DNA from: Loktanella sp.
GTDB taxonomy: Bacteria; Pseudomonadota; Alphaproteobacteria; Rhodobacterales; Rhodobacteraceae
DNA: 63,182 nucleotides
Direction of reading: 5' to 3'
NCBI GenBank assembly: GCA_020201155.1
Contig: JAIVHI010000001.1
Coordinates: 16,375-79,556, forward strand
The first letter of the stretch is position 1; each line of letters opens with the position of its first letter. Positions 16,587 to 24,424 of the stretch are shown here, piece after piece. The position numbers and the translations under genes were made by a program. The notes beneath the pieces were generated by a model. It was given only the letters and a program-made list of their open reading frames with translations, had not been told where the DNA came from and made no database searches.

Positions 16587-18325
16587 CGTTCCAACCCGCC
16601 GAATGGCCCCGCAAGCTGCGCTCGCAAGAGTGGTATGGCGGCACCAGCCGCGACAACATCTACCACCGTGGCTGGCTCAAGAACCAAGGCTATCCGCACG
16701 ATCTGTTCGACGGGCGGCCCGTGATCGGCATCCTGAACACATGGTCGGACCTGACGCCCTGCAACGGGCATCTGCGCGAACTGGCCGAAAAGGTGAAGGC
16801 GGGCATCTGGGAGGCGGGGGGCTTTCCGCTGGAGGTGCCGGTGTTCAGCGCGTCCGAAAACACGTTCCGCCCCACGGCGATGATGTATCGCAACCTTGCC
16901 GCCATGGCGGTCGAGGAGACGATGCGCGCCCAGCCCATCGACGGGGCCGTGCTGCTGGTCGGTTGCGACAAGACCACGCCGAGCCTGATGATGGGGGCTG
17001 CCAGCACCGACATTCCGTCCATCGTCGTCACCGGCGGGCCGATGCTGAACGGCTGGTTCCGGGGCGAACGGGTCGGGTCGGGCACCGCGCTGTGGCAGAT
17101 GTCCGAGGACATCAAGGCCGGCAAGATGAGCCAGGAAGACTTTCTCGAAGCCGAGCAGGCGATGAGCCGGTCGTCGGGCACCTGCAACACGATGGGCACC
17201 GCCAGCACCATGGCCAGCATGGCCGAGGCACTTGGCATGGCGCTGTCGGGCAATGCCGCGATCCCCGCCGTCGATGCGCGGCGCAGGGTCATGGCGCAGC
17301 TGACCGGGCGGCGCATCGTGCAGATGGTCAAGGACGACCTGAAGCCGTCTGACGTGATGACGAAAGAGGCTTTCGAGAACGCGATCCGCGTGAATGGTGC
17401 GATTGGCGGGTCCACGAATGCCGTGGTGCATATCCTCGCGATGGCTGGGCGCTGCGGGGTCGATCTGACGCTGGATGACTGGGACCGTCTGGGCCGCGAC
17501 GTGCCGACGATTGTGAACCTGATGCCCTCGGGGAAATACCTGATGGAAGAGTTCTTTTACGCCGGTGGCCTGCCGGTCGTGCTGAAACGGCTGGGCGAGG
17601 CGGGGATGCTGCACCGCGACGCGCTGACCGTGTCGGGCGGCGGCATCTGGGACGAGGTCAAGGACGCGCAGAACTGGAACGAGGACGTGATCCTGCCGGT
17701 GGACAAGGCGCTGGCCGCATCGGGCGGCATCGCCGTGCTGCGGGGCAATTTGGCGCCCAACGGCGCGGTGCTGAAACCGTCCGCCGCGACGCCCGCGCTG
17801 ATGCAGCACCGGGGCCGTGCGGTCGTGTTCGAGGATATCGACGACTACAAGGCGCGGATCAACGACGACGCGCTCGATATCGACGAGACCTGCATCATGG
17901 TCATGAAGAACTGCGGTCCCAAGGGCTATCCGGGCATGAGCGAGGTCGGCAACATGGGCCTGCCGCCCAAGGTGCTGAAAAAGGGGATCACCGACATGGT
18001 CCGTATCTCGGACGCGCGGATGTCGGGCACCGCCTACGGCACCGTGGTTCTGCATACCGCGCCCGAGGCGGCGGTGGGCGGGCCGCTGGCCGTGGTGCGG
18101 ACGGGCGACATGATCGAGTTGGACGTGCCCAACCGGCGGCTGCATCTGGATATTTCCGATGCGGAACTGGCGGACCGGCTGGCGGCGTGGACGCCTGCGA
18201 CGGACGGACCGGAAAGCGGCTATACCAAGCTGTTCCATGACCATGTCGAAGGGGCCGATACCGGCGCGGACTTCGATTTCCTCAAGGGATGCCGTGGAAA
18301 CGAGGTGCCCCGTGACAGCCACTGA
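16583..18325 (+). CDS. L-arabinonate dehydratase, IlvD/Edd family
   Basis: A 580-residue Fe-S dehydratase of the IlvD/Edd family, of the sugar-acid type (L-arabinonate or D-galactonate/fuconate to 2-keto-3-deoxy acid). The three cluster-ligand cysteines are in TPCNGH, GCDKTTPS and SGTCNTMGTAS. Conserved stretches SENTFRPTAMMYRN, RVNGAIGGSTNAVVH and DARMSGTAYG mark it as full length. Family members of the arabinonate type commonly sit with gguC and an alpha-ketoglutarate semialdehyde dehydrogenase, as here. The ATG at 16583 overlaps the gguC stop codon. The next gene's GTG start lies 14 bases inside its 3' end. Confidence 0.88.
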   Translation: MTFQPAEWPRKLRSQEWYGGTSRDNIYHRGWLKNQGYPHDLFDGRPVIGILNTWSDLTPCNGHLRELAEKVKAGIWEAGGFPLEVPVFSASENTFRPTAMMYRNLAAMAVEETMRAQPIDGAVLLVGCDKTTPSLMMGAASTDIPSIVVTGGPMLNGWFRGERVGSGTALWQMSEDIKAGKMSQEDFLEAEQAMSRSSGTCNTMGTASTMASMAEALGMALSGNAAIPAVDARRRVMAQLTGRRIVQMVKDDLKPSDVMTKEAFENAIRVNGAIGGSTNAVVHILAMAGRCGVDLTLDDWDRLGRDVPTIVNLMPSGKYLMEEFFYAGGLPVVLKRLGEAGMLHRDALTVSGGGIWDEVKDAQNWNEDVILPVDKALAASGGIAVLRGNLAPNGAVLKPSAATPALMQHRGRAVVFEDIDDYKARINDDALDIDETCIMVMKNCGPKGYPGMSEVGNMGLPPKVLKKGITDMVRISDARMSGTAYGTVVLHTAPEAAVGGPLAVVRTGDMIELDVPNRRLHLDISDAELADRLAAWTPATDGPESGYTKLFHDHVEGADTGADFDFLKGCRGNEVPRDSH

Positions 18326-19084
18326 CCCCATCAGGATCGCCATCGTCGGCGTGGGCAAGATCGCCCGCGACCAGCATATCCCGGCTCTGGCCGCCGACCC
18401 GCGCTATGATCTGGCCGCGACGGTCAGCCGGTCGGGCGGCGTGGAGGGTGTCGCGAACTTCGACACCGTCGCGGCGCTGCTGGAGGTGTGACCCTGTTCG
18501 CCACATGGCATTCGCGCCATGCGGCAGGGGTCGTCCCCGCGCGGGACTGGCTGGCGGACAAGCACGTCACCCGCATCCGCATCGACTGGAAGGAAGACGT
18601 GCGCAAGTGGCACCCCGGTCAGGACTGGATCTGGGAGCCGGGCGGTCTGGGCGTCTTTGACCCCGGCATCAACGCGCTGTCGATCCTGACGGCGATCTGC
18701 CCGGTGCCGCTGCATCTGACGGCGGCGGATTTGACCTTTCCGGCCAACCGTGACACGCCCATCGCAGCCGATCTGACCTTTACGGACGGGGCCGGGATCG
18801 ACGCCACCGCCGGTTTCGACTGGCGGCAGCAGGGCGGCGAGATCTGGGAGATCGCGGTCGAGACCGAGGCAGGCCCCCTGCGCCTGACCGAGGGCGGATC
18901 GCGCCTGTTTCTTGACGGAGCGGAGCAGGATCTGACCGAACCGGGCGAATACCCCGACCTATACCGGCACTTCGCGACGCTTGTCGCGCAGGGCCAATCG
19001 GACGTGGACAGCAGCCCGCTGATCCATGTGGCCGATGCCTTCATGCTGGGTCGCCGCATCGCGGACGACCCGTTTCACGACTGA
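18312..19084 (+). pseudogene. D-galactose/L-arabinose 1-dehydrogenase, broken by internal deletion
   Basis: This should be a Gfo/Idh/MocA-fold sugar 1-dehydrogenase that starts the oxidative pathway. The 5' part from the GTG at 18312 encodes RIAIVGVGKIARDQHIPALAAD, the Rossmann GxGxxxxxxH start, and ends in AALLEV-stop at 18491. The 3' part, in another frame from about 18488, resumes with TLFATWHSRHAAGV and WKEDVRKWHPGQDW through to a normal end. The intervening 50-60 residues that carry the rest of the Rossmann fold and the EKP catalytic motif are missing. The joint lies in GGAGGTGTGACC. The two fragments cannot make an active enzyme. It is the second deletion-scarred gene in this operon. 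Confidence 0.82.
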
Positions 19085-19101
19085 CCTGAACGGAGCAACT
19101 T

Positions 19102-20619
19102 ATGACCGACCTGACTGGACGCCACCTGATTGACGGAACCTGGACCGAGGGCGGAAATACCTTTGAATCCGACCCCGTATCCGGCAAACCGATGACCGTA
19201 TGCAACGGCGGCAAGGCCGAGATCGATGCGGCCATGCGGGCCGCCGAGACCGCCTTTGAAACCTACGGCTGGACCAGCCGCGCCGAGCGTGCCGATTTCC
19301 TTGACGCCATCGCGGAAGAGATCGAAGCACGCGTCGATGCCATCACCGAGGTGGGCATGGCCGAGACCGGTCTGCCCGAACCGCGCCTGCGGTCGGTGGA
19401 ACTGCCGCGCACGGCGAACCAGATCCGCCTGTTCGCCAGCCACATCCGCGCGGGCGACTACCTTGACCGTCGCCATGACGCAGCCCTGCCAGACCGTCAG
19501 CCCATGCCGCGCCCGGATCTGCGGATGATCCAGCGTCCCCTGGGTCCGGTGGGTGTCTTTGGCGCGTCGAACTTCCCGCTGGCCTTTTCGACCGCCGGGG
19601 GCGACACCGCCGCCGCACTCGCTGCGGGCTGCCCCGTCGTCTACAAAGGCCACCCCGGCCACCCCGGCTGCGGCGAGCTGGTCGCGCAGGCGATCCATGC
19701 GGCCATCGAAAAGACAGGCATGCCCAAGGGCGTCTTCGGCTTCGTGCAGTCCAACACCACCGAGGCGGGCGTAGCACTGGTGTTGCACGAGATCACCCGC
19801 GCCGTGGGCTTCACCGGGTCCTTCGGGGGCGGCAAGGCGCTCTTTGATCTGGCGATGGGCCGCGACGAGCCGATCCCGTTTTACGGCGAGCTGGGGGCCA
19901 TCAACCCTGTCTTCGTGATGCCCGCCGCGCAATCCGCGCGGGGGGGTGATATCGGCACCGCTTGGGCCGGGTCGCTGACGATGGGTGTGGGGCAGTTCTG
20001 CACCAACCCCGGCGTCGTGATCCTGCAAGAGGGCGAGGGGGCCGGTGCCTTTGTATCCGCCGCCGCCGCCGCGCTGTCGGGCGTCGATGCGCAGCCGATG
20101 CTGACCGGCGGCGTGGCCAAGGGCTACCAGTCCAGCACGTCCAAGGTCGCGGGCATCGACGGGCTGAAAGCCCATGTCCACACCGCCTGCGAGGGGCGCA
20201 AGGGCGCGCCCGCGATGTTCGAAGTGTCGGGCGACGACTGGCTGGCGCATCCCGAACTGGCCGAGGAAATGTTCGGCCCCGCCGGGATCGTCGTGCGGGC
20301 CAAGGACGCAGCGCAGGTGGGCGAGATCGCGCGCGGTCTGCACGGCCAGCTGACCGCGACGCTGCAGATGGACAGCGGCGACACCAATGCGGCCCGTCCG
20401 CTGGTGCCGGTGCTGGAACGCAAGGCGGGCCGCGTGCTGGTCAACGGCTTCCCGACCGGCGTGGAAGTGGCGGATGCGATGGTGCACGGCGGGCCGTTCC
20501 CGGCCTCGACCAACTTTGGCGCGACAAGCGTCGGCACGCTGGCGATCCGACGGTTCCTGCGTCCGGTCTGCTACCAGAACATGCCGCAGGACCTGCTGCC
20601 CGCCGATCTGCGCGACTGA
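19102..20619 (+). CDS. NADP-dependent alpha-ketoglutarate semialdehyde dehydrogenase
   Basis: A 505-residue aldehyde dehydrogenase of the 2,5-dioxovalerate (alpha-ketoglutarate semialdehyde) group, the last step that feeds sugar carbon into the TCA cycle as alpha-ketoglutarate. Signatures are GPVGVFGASNFPLAFSTAGG, the cofactor-loop GHPGHPGCG, GFTGSFGGGKAL, the general-base Glu in FYGELGAINP and the catalytic Cys in MGVGQFCTNPG. It is full length and intact. A GGAGCAACTT site precedes the ATG, 17 bases after the broken dehydrogenase. It ends the operon, 22 bases before a strong terminator. Confidence 0.9.
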   Translation: MTDLTGRHLIDGTWTEGGNTFESDPVSGKPMTVCNGGKAEIDAAMRAAETAFETYGWTSRAERADFLDAIAEEIEARVDAITEVGMAETGLPEPRLRSVELPRTANQIRLFASHIRAGDYLDRRHDAALPDRQPMPRPDLRMIQRPLGPVGVFGASNFPLAFSTAGGDTAAALAAGCPVVYKGHPGHPGCGELVAQAIHAAIEKTGMPKGVFGFVQSNTTEAGVALVLHEITRAVGFTGSFGGGKALFDLAMGRDEPIPFYGELGAINPVFVMPAAQSARGGDIGTAWAGSLTMGVGQFCTNPGVVILQEGEGAGAFVSAAAAALSGVDAQPMLTGGVAKGYQSSTSKVAGIDGLKAHVHTACEGRKGAPAMFEVSGDDWLAHPELAEEMFGPAGIVVRAKDAAQVGEIARGLHGQLTATLQMDSGDTNAARPLVPVLERKAGRVLVNGFPTGVEVADAMVHGGPFPASTNFGATSVGTLAIRRFLRPVCYQNMPQDLLPADLRD

Positions 20620-20641
20620 CGCAGTGGACGCATGATTTTGG

Positions 20642-20673
20642 GGGCGCCGCCAGTTTCGGCGGCGCCCTTTTTT
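20642..20673 (+). terminator. Rho-independent terminator of the sugar operon
   Basis: A 10-bp GC stem (GGGCGCCGCC with GGCGGCGCCC) around the loop AGTTTC is followed by six T residues (20668-20673). It lies just after the semialdehyde dehydrogenase and reaches the stop codon of the convergent aminotransferase, so it separates two converging units. Confidence 0.88.
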
Positions 20674-22058
20674 CATGCCTTCATGGTGTCCAGTTCCGGC
20701 ATCGCGGCTTTCAGGGCCGCGGCATAGCGGTCGGTCGCCGTGTCGATTTCCGCGGCTGTGATCGACAGCGGCGGCGAGAATGACGTGACTGGCAGGAAGG
20801 GCAGGGCGCGGGTCAGCACGCCCTTGTCCAGCGCGTGACGGGCCACGATCTTGTGCGCCGTCGTGCCCTTGGGGAAGCCTGCGAATTCCACCGCTGCCAT
20901 CAGTCCCACGCCGCGGATATCGCCCACGTAAGGATTGTCGCCGACCTTGTCGCGCAGGGACTGCAGCAGGACCGGCCCAAGTTCGGCTGCGTTCGAGACG
21001 AGGGCGTCGCGTTCCATCACGTCGAGGTTGGCCAGTGCGATCGCAGCACCGACCGGATGGCCCGAATAGGTGAAGCCGTGCATCACCGCGCCCATGTCGT
21101 CGGAGGCATTGGCAAAGACCTGCCACATGCGGGACGAGATGATCGAGGCGGACATCGGGAAATAGGCGCTGGTCAGGCCCTTGGCCAGCGATACGATATC
21201 GGGGCGCAACCCGTAGGTGCCAGAGCCGAACCACTGGCCGGTGCGCCCGAAACCGGTGATGACCTCGTCCGCGATCAGCAGGATGTCATGCCGGTCCAGC
21301 ACCTCTTGCAGGCGGGCGAAATAGCCTTGGGGCGGCAGGAAGACGCCGCCGGTGCCCATGACAGGCTCCGCGATGAAGGCCGCGATGGTGTCGGCGCCTT
21401 CGCGGTCGATCATCGCCTCGATCTCGGCGATGCGGCGGTCGGTGAATTCCGCCTCGGTCTCGCCATCCTCCTTGAAGGCGTAGTAATGCGGGCAGCCGGT
21501 GTGCAGCGTATTGGGCAGCGGCAGATCAAAGGCGGTGTGGTAGCCCTTGATCCCCGTCAGGCTGGCCGAGGCGAGGGTCAGCCCGTGATAGGCCCCGTCG
21601 CGCGAGATGATCCTTTTCTTGGCAGGCTTGCCACGCAGGTTGTTGTAAAGGGTGACCAGCTTGACCGCGGTGTCGTTGGCGTCGGACCCGGAATTGCCGA
21701 AGAAGACCCGCGCCATGTCCGACCCCGGCACAGTGTCGCGGAAAAGGCCAAGCAGCCGGTCGGCCAGCCGGATCGTGGGCTCTGCCGCCGCACCACCGAA
21801 GAAGTGCTGGAAGCTGAGGTTCTGCATGGCGTTGGCCCCGGCCTCGACCAGTTCGCGGCGGCCGTAGCCCACGTTCACGCACCACAGGCCCGCGCCCATG
21901 TCGATCAGCGTCTGTCCGCCTTCGCGGGTCACGGTGACGCCTTCGCCATGGGTGTAGATCACGGGGCCGTTCTTTTGCAGCTCGCTGATCGAGCTGACCG
22001 GATGGAAGAGGCTGAGCTGATCCATCTGGGTCAGCGACATGTTGGAAAGATCGTTCAT
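20673..22058 (-). CDS. Class III (omega) aminotransferase
   Basis: A 461-residue PLP-dependent class III aminotransferase. It has the [12 protein letters not shown] start region, the phosphate-binding [26 protein letters not shown], the cofactor Asp in [15 protein letters not shown] and the PLP-lysine segment [15 protein letters not shown]. Related enzymes act on omega-amino acids, polyamines or taurine with pyruvate as acceptor; substrate cannot be fixed from sequence. It is convergent with the sugar operon, shares the terminator region, and has no obvious partner genes. It shares family and layout with the second aminotransferase at 51.7 kb but is not a recent copy. Confidence 0.87.
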   Translation of the reverse strand: MNDLSNMSLTQMDQLSLFHPVSSISELQKNGPVIYTHGEGVTVTREGGQTLIDMGAGLWCVNVGYGRRELVEAGANAMQNLSFQHFFGGAAAEPTIRLADRLLGLFRDTVPGSDMARVFFGNSGSDANDTAVKLVTLYNNLRGKPAKKRIISRDGAYHGLTLASASLTGIKGYHTAFDLPLPNTLHTGCPHYYAFKEDGETEAEFTDRRIAEIEAMIDREGADTIAAFIAEPVMGTGGVFLPPQGYFARLQEVLDRHDILLIADEVITGFGRTGQWFGSGTYGLRPDIVSLAKGLTSAYFPMSASIISSRMWQVFANASDDMGAVMHGFTYSGHPVGAAIALANLDVMERDALVSNAAELGPVLLQSLRDKVGDNPYVGDIRGVGLMAAVEFAGFPKGTTAHKIVARHALDKGVLTRALPFLPVTSFSPPLSITAAEIDTATDRYAAALKAAMPELDTMKA

Positions 22059-22212
22059 GGGAGTGCCTTTCGGATCGGGACGATGCGCGCCACGGGACTC
22101 GGGCTGTCGTGCCGATCACGGGGCAGGGCAGGGGGCATGTCAAGGCCCCTGACGGGCCGGTCTTGCCGGTTCTGCTGGCTTGCAGGGCCGCGTCGCGGGA
22201 AAAGCCGACGGC

Positions 22213-22605
22213 CTAGCCTTGAAAGCGCAACATGATCGCGACGCCGGCCCATGCGGAAAAGCCTGTCAGAACGGCACCCCATGCGGTGTCGATTGTCACC
22301 ATCTGCCAAGACCAGTCCTTCATGATCGCCATCGATGTGAACTCGTAGGTGCCATAGGCCATCGCCCCGATGAGCGCGCCATGCAGCGCCGCGCGTGCCG
22401 GCACCGCCTCGCGCAGGGCAGGGGCCGAGACGAGGAACACCAGACCTGCCACATAGGCAAGGTAGAACAGGCCCGCAGGTGCCAGCATCGGGCTGTCGCG
22501 CATCGCGTCGCCCAAATGCCGCGTGAAGATCGGCTTCATCACGTAGGTCAGCATGACCGCGTCGATGGCGAGGAAGATGATGGCGGTGACGATGTAGAGG
22601 ATCAT
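22213..22605 (-). CDS. DUF2177 family membrane protein
   Basis: A 130-residue integral membrane protein with four hydrophobic helices. It matches DUF2177 by its start (YIVTAIIFLAIDAVMLTYV), the central HGALIGAMAYGTYEFTSMAIMKDWSW and the D-T-x-W-G segment VTIDTAWGAVLTG. The function of the family is unknown. It lies alone between the aminotransferase and the Phd/VapC module; the flanking 150-base gaps show nothing recognisable. Confidence 0.82.
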   Translation of the reverse strand: MILYIVTAIIFLAIDAVMLTYVMKPIFTRHLGDAMRDSPMLAPAGLFYLAYVAGLVFLVSAPALREAVPARAALHGALIGAMAYGTYEFTSMAIMKDWSWQMVTIDTAWGAVLTGFSAWAGVAIMLRFQG

Positions 22606-22690
22606 CGGATGCTCCGGGTTCGGGTTCGCGTCACGATATAGGACGGCCCGACCGGTTGGCGAGCGTGTGGCGTCTCGACCGCCGCAGTCC

Positions 22691-22740
22691 TTGACCTGTG
22701 TTATGGGAGCGCCTATGTCAGCTAGACAGGTAGCTAGCTA
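22691..22740 (+). promoter_or_regulatory. Promoter and candidate operator of the Phd/VapC module
   Basis: TTGACC (22691-22696), a 17-base spacer and TATGTC (22714-22719) form a promoter. It is followed immediately by CAGCTAGACAGG and the perfect palindrome TAGCTAGCTA (22731-22740), just ahead of the antitoxin ribosome site. Placement between the -10 box and the start codon is typical of toxin-antitoxin autoregulation. Confidence 0.5.
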
Positions 22741-22751
22741 GGTGTGGTCCG

Positions 22752-22994
22752 ATGTGGACGGTTCAGGACGCGAAAAACAAGTTCAGTGCGGTTGTTGATG
22801 CCGCCCTCGCGGGTACCCCGCAAGAGGTTTCGCGGCGGGGGAAGCCGGCTGTGGTCATCCTCTCTGCGGATGAATACCACCGGCTTGTTCAAGGGGCCGT
22901 GCAGGCGCGCGAGAGCTTTGCCGATCACCTGCTGGCCTTCCCCGGAGAGGACGTGCCGCGTGCCAAGGCCGCCCCGCGTGACGTCAGCTTTTGA
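22752..22994 (+). CDS. Phd/YefM-family antitoxin
   Basis: An 80-residue antitoxin. The N-terminal Phd/YefM fold is clear: MWTVQDAKNKFSAVVDAA, then the conserved RRGKPAVVILSADEYHRL. The C-terminal part (about residues 50-80) is the toxin-neutralising tail. It should bind the palindrome upstream and hold the partner VapC inactive. The stop codon overlaps the toxin start by one base (TGATG), the usual translational coupling. Confidence 0.9.
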   Translation: MWTVQDAKNKFSAVVDAALAGTPQEVSRRGKPAVVILSADEYHRLVQGAVQARESFADHLLAFPGEDVPRAKAAPRDVSF

Positions 22995-23395
22995 TGTATA
23001 TCCTCGACACCAATGTCATTTCGGCGGTGCGCCGCGCAGACCGCGCGCCCCGCGTCGCGACGTGGCTGCGCCGCAAGGCCGAGCAAGACCTTTTCCTGAG
23101 CGTCATCACGCTTGGCGAGATCGAGCGCGGGATCCACCAGCAGGACAGGAAAGACCCCGCCTTTGCGCGAGACCTGCGCGTCTGGCTTGATCGCACGGTC
23201 CTGCTGTTTTCCGACCGTATTCTTGGCTTCGAGGCCGCGGATGCGCGCATCTGGGGCAGGCTGTCGGCCAAGCTGGGGCATAGCGGCGCCGATCTGATGA
23301 TCGCGGCCTCGGCGCTGCAGCATGGCGCGACGGTCGTGACGGGAAACGTCAGCGACTTTGAACCGACGGGCGCCGCGCTGGAAAACCCCTTTTAG
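22994..23395 (+). CDS. vapC: VapC-type PIN-domain toxin ribonuclease
   Basis: A 133-residue PIN-domain ribonuclease, of the FitB/VapC group. The acidic active-site residues are in YILDTNVIS (Asp), TLGEIERGI (Glu), HSGADLMIAASAL (Asp) and GNVSDFEP (Asp). VapC toxins cut specific tRNAs or other RNAs and are held by the antitoxin. The ATG at 22994 overlaps the antitoxin stop; an in-frame TTG three bases earlier is possible but less likely. The pair probably stabilises the replicon. Confidence 0.9.
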   Translation: MYILDTNVISAVRRADRAPRVATWLRRKAEQDLFLSVITLGEIERGIHQQDRKDPAFARDLRVWLDRTVLLFSDRILGFEAADARIWGRLSAKLGHSGADLMIAASALQHGATVVTGNVSDFEPTGAALENPF

Positions 23396-23457
23396 GGCGC
23401 GCAACGCTCACTGCTCGTCCAGATTCTGCGTCGGCTGGGGGGAATGTCTGCCAGATG

Positions 23458-23619
23458 CGGCACGTCAAGGGGAGGAGGAGACGCGCCGTATTCTGGTCTT
23501 CAAAGTGGCGGCACCGGGAGGAGGTGATGCCGCCAGCTTGGAATTTGCAGCAACCTCAGGGAGGAGGAGGAGAGGCTGCCGCGCAACGGACCGACGAAAG
23601 GGAGGAGGACGCCGGTCCG
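23458..23619 (-). ncRNA. Four CcsR/cuckoo-family hairpins with CCUCCUCCC loops
   Basis: On the minus strand, directly downstream of the DUF1127 gene, the motif CCTCCTCCC occurs four times at 41-46-base spacing (23600-23608, 23559-23567, 23516-23524, 23470-23478). Each copy sits in the loop of its own stem: 23587-23593/23613-23619 (7 bp), 23547-23551/23575-23579 (5 bp plus more), 23506-23513/23528-23535 (8 bp) and 23458-23466/23480-23488 (8 of 9 bp). This is the arrangement of CcsR1-4 downstream of ccaF1 in Rhodobacter sphaeroides, stress-induced small RNAs processed from the ccaF1 transcript. The exact RNA ends cannot be read from sequence. Confidence 0.8.
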
Positions 23620-23629
23620 AAAGGAATTC

Positions 23630-23842
23630 TTATTTGCCGTAGGCCGCTTCGCGTGCGATCGACTGGATGTCGGACCGGTTGATCCCGAGATCGTTCAACT
23701 CGCGCTTGCTGAGCATGTCGAGCTCGCGCAGGGTGGTGTGATAGACGCGGCGCTTGGCCTTGTAGTCGGAAATGCGGGACATCATGGTGCCGAAACGTTC
23801 GGCGAGGGATGTGCCTGCAGTACGTGTGTTTGCATATGCCAT
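23630..23842 (-). CDS. ccaF1: DUF1127 protein, CcaF1-like, leader gene of the CcsR RNAs
   Basis: A 70-residue small basic protein with the DUF1127 signature in its C-terminal half (TLRELDMLSKRELNDLGINRSDI, ends TLREL and RSDI). In R. sphaeroides the homologous gene ccaF1 heads a heat-shock-sigma-factor-dependent transcript from which CcsR small RNAs are cut, and the protein binds RNA. Here the first hairpin begins 11 bases after the stop codon, so the linkage is the same. A possible RpoH-type promoter, TTGTGC-N14-CATACA on the minus strand (23912-23937), lies upstream, but this is tentative. The ATG at 23842 matches the usual MAYANT-like start. Confidence 0.85.
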   Translation of the reverse strand: MAYANTRTAGTSLAERFGTMMSRISDYKAKRRVYHTTLRELDMLSKRELNDLGINRSDIQSIAREAAYGK

Positions 23843-24424
23843 GTTCGGTTTCTCGTCTTTTTCCTGTGGCACCGTTTTCGTCCGGGGCGCCTCGTTTGCT
23901 TGTGATCAGCATGTATGATGATGCTGCACTTGCACAATGGCTGAAAACTCAATGCTGCTATGCAGCAAACGCAGGCCACTTTTGCCGGAAAAACTGGCGA
24001 GACACGAAAGCGGCGTTCGATCAATATCTACTGGTTAGGTCTGCAACAACATGACCGGCGCGGCCTAGGGAAGGCTGCCACACTGCAAAATGAAACGGTC
24101 CAAATAACAAGGATGCCGACAATTCAACCTGCCTTCGCTCGGGCGATCCGGGGGCGTTCCTCGCTCGGGGCGGCCTTGCTTTGTGGCCAACTGTTCAAAA
24201 ATCCGACACATGGAAAAGTCGCACAGCGTCCTGGGTGTCGAAGATTTCCGCGTTCGATCGTGCGTCACGCAGGCCAAGGAACTTTGCGGCCAAGCATGAG
24301 GCGGGCTGCGCAAATGGACAGGTCTTTCGGTCAGCTACTTCGGGGCAGGCTCTTTCGGTAACGATGCAACGCACCCTGTGACGCAGGTTCCAGATCTATT
24401 TCCTATGAGCGGAGCAGGCCAAAG
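23843..24424. other. Gene-free interval between ccaF1 and the GGDEF/EAL gene
   Basis: About 580 bases. Apart from the probable ccaF1 promoter in the first 100 bases I see nothing convincing. Open frames crossing it (for example 23960-24361 plus, 24065-24313 minus) have biased composition and resemble no family. The AT content is slightly higher than the neighbours, so it may be a decayed gene or a long leader of the downstream gene. Confidence 0.4.

Noticed and set aside
23600-23608. GGGAGGAGG strings read as strong ribosome-binding sites on the plus strand
   Set aside because: None of the four is followed by a plausible start codon and gene; the even spacing and stems fit the CcsR RNA explanation.
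23358-23642. Plus-strand small gene of 94 codons across the CCTCCTCCC repeats
   Set aside because: The repeats form hairpins and follow a DUF1127 gene on the other strand; the plus frame has no start site or similarity and its GGAGGAGG strings are the complements of the RNA motif.
24065-24361. Small genes in the gap before the GGDEF/EAL gene
   Set aside because: Frames on both strands have unusual composition, no ribosome sites and no recognisable motif.
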